A stretch of 64,000 nt of DNA. Origin: Chryseobacterium sp. Leaf404 (lineage in GTDB: Bacteria; Bacteroidota; Bacteroidia; Flavobacteriales; Weeksellaceae). The stretch is from NCBI RefSeq assembly GCF_001424145.1, contig NZ_LMQM01000001.1, forward strand, positions 722,740 through 786,739, written 5' to 3'. Below the pieces are notes generated by a model. The model was not told where the DNA came from. It searched no databases and worked only from the letters and a program-made list of their open reading frames with translations. This document shows positions 63,649 through 64,000 of this stretch, piece after piece (the stretch's first letter is position 1; each line of letters starts with the position of its first letter). The translations under genes were made by a program, and so were the position numbers.

Positions 63649-63728
63649 GGAGCCGGGAACCCGCTGTCCACTATATCTTTTGCTCTTCGTTCCTCATCAC
63701 AAAAGGATGCCGTTCCCATCGGGGCTAG
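63649..63728 (+). repeat. Imperfect palindromic element, copy C (diverged)
   Basis: The same plan as copies A and B: AGGAGC start, CACTATATCTTTT, then AAAAGGATGCCGTT and the end ATCGGGGCTA. It is shorter and clearly diverged in the middle. Confidence 0.65.
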
Positions 63729-63763
63729 TAACTGGGGTAGCTTTTTAAGAACTGTTTTATTTT

Positions 63764-63800
63764 GATAAGCAATAAGCAATAAGCAATAAGCAATAAGTAA
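63764..63800. repeat. Heptamer tandem repeat
   Basis: About five head-to-tail copies of AATAAGC, the last changed to AATAAGT. Likely a slippage-prone simple repeat. Confidence 0.85.
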
Positions 63801-63945
63801 TGGGTAATTATTAATATGTAATTTCAGGAGTTTTATTTATAGAACGTCTTTAGAAATCCAATCACGAATCCACAACTTTTACCACACCTAGCCAGCGCGT
63901 TAAACAATTATGTTATAATTATGTTAAATAAATATGAACAAAAGT

Positions 63946-63976
63946 TTGGTGGGTGTGTTAAAAGTTTCTACTTTTG
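63946..63976 (+). promoter_or_regulatory. Strong promoter firing out of the window
   Basis: TTG (63946-63948), 20-bp spacer, TACTTTTG (63969-63976) followed by CACC. A full consensus match. The transcribed unit lies beyond base 64000; no start codon with a credible frame appears within the remaining 24 bases. Confidence 0.65.
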
Positions 63977-64000
63977 CACCACTGAAAACGAAAGGAAGTA

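Larger units (their letters stand above)
63548..63945. other. Gene-free region with repeats
   Basis: After the terminator come a pyrimidine-rich tract of CTCTC units (about 63585-63638), palindromic element copy C, a heptamer tandem repeat, and AT-rich sequence with GTTAA motifs. No credible gene; long frames here only reflect the repeats. Confidence 0.6.

Noticed and set aside
63405..63779. 124-codon minus-strand ORF near the end of the window
   Set aside because: It overlaps the NlpC/P60 gene end, its terminator and palindromic element C; no protein features.

Overview
This window looks like a chromosomal segment of a Bacteroidota bacterium of class Flavobacteriia, most likely Chryseobacterium or a close Weeksellaceae relative. 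The evidence is an AT-rich sequence, type III glutamine synthetase, GLPGLI, DUF3078 and DUF4836-like proteins, a DPP7-type S46 peptidase, a near absence of Shine-Dalgarno sequences, and Bacteroidota promoters of the form TTG-N17-23-TAnnTTTG. No prophage, integrase, insertion sequence or CRISPR array was seen. The identification rests on recognised protein families, not on a search.

Layout. 1-13.4 kb: the 3' end of sufS, glnN, a conserved protein of unknown function, a DinB-like protein, a frameshifted GldM-like lipoprotein, an M1 aminopeptidase, an M23 peptidase, type III pantothenate kinase, tadA and several envelope proteins. 13.5-17.9 kb: Fe-S assembly genes (sufA-like, sufB, sufC, sufD) with repeat-rich spacers; sufS lies 13 kb away and a SufT/MIP18-like gene sits at 52.6 kb. 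17.9-26.9 kb: a DUF3078 porin-like protein, rhomboid protease, dprA, NADP-type gdhA with a textbook promoter, an inward-rectifier K+ channel translationally coupled to a Cys-cluster protein, truncated haemoglobin and a ChaA-like antiporter. 27.0-35.3 kb: a tightly packed minus-strand run led by hflX (DUF4919, NhaP-type antiporter, AlkD-like protein, a lipoprotein, two related secreted proteins, a small membrane protein). 35.5-46.1 kb: META lipoprotein, DPP7, methylmalonyl-CoA mutase large subunit, prolyl oligopeptidase, two identical tRNA-Val(UAC) genes and folC. 46.2-50.5 kb: a plus-strand run of tolC-like, SprT-like, mannose-1-phosphate guanylyltransferase, a secreted protein and a GNAT acetyltransferase. 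50.7-54.0 kb: a calpain-like C2 protease with a small upstream partner, then an MIP18 protein, an exonuclease and CsaA. 54.1-59.0 kb: comM/yifB interrupted by an in-frame TAG, and an ABC permease-ATPase-DUF4836 operon. 59.0-62.4 kb: rtcB-prfH-TPR, an RNA/ribosome repair module. 62.4-64.0 kb: an NlpC/P60 lipoprotein, repeats, and a strong promoter firing out of the window.

The most interesting area is 59.0-62.4 kb. RtcB (RNA ligase) and PrfH (release-factor homologue) are a known pair that repairs ribosomes cut in the decoding centre. Here a canonical promoter drives a short structured transcript with its own terminator ahead of rtcB. Two near-identical 94-bp imperfect palindromes, in opposite orientation, bracket rtcB, and the second ends 8 bp before the prfH start. 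A TPR-like gene overlaps the end of prfH but carries a frameshift. A second candidate is the calpain-like protease with its small upstream gene.

Three genes (GldM-like, comM, TPR) are each interrupted by what looks like a single-base change. These may be real pseudogenes or sequence errors; reads would decide.
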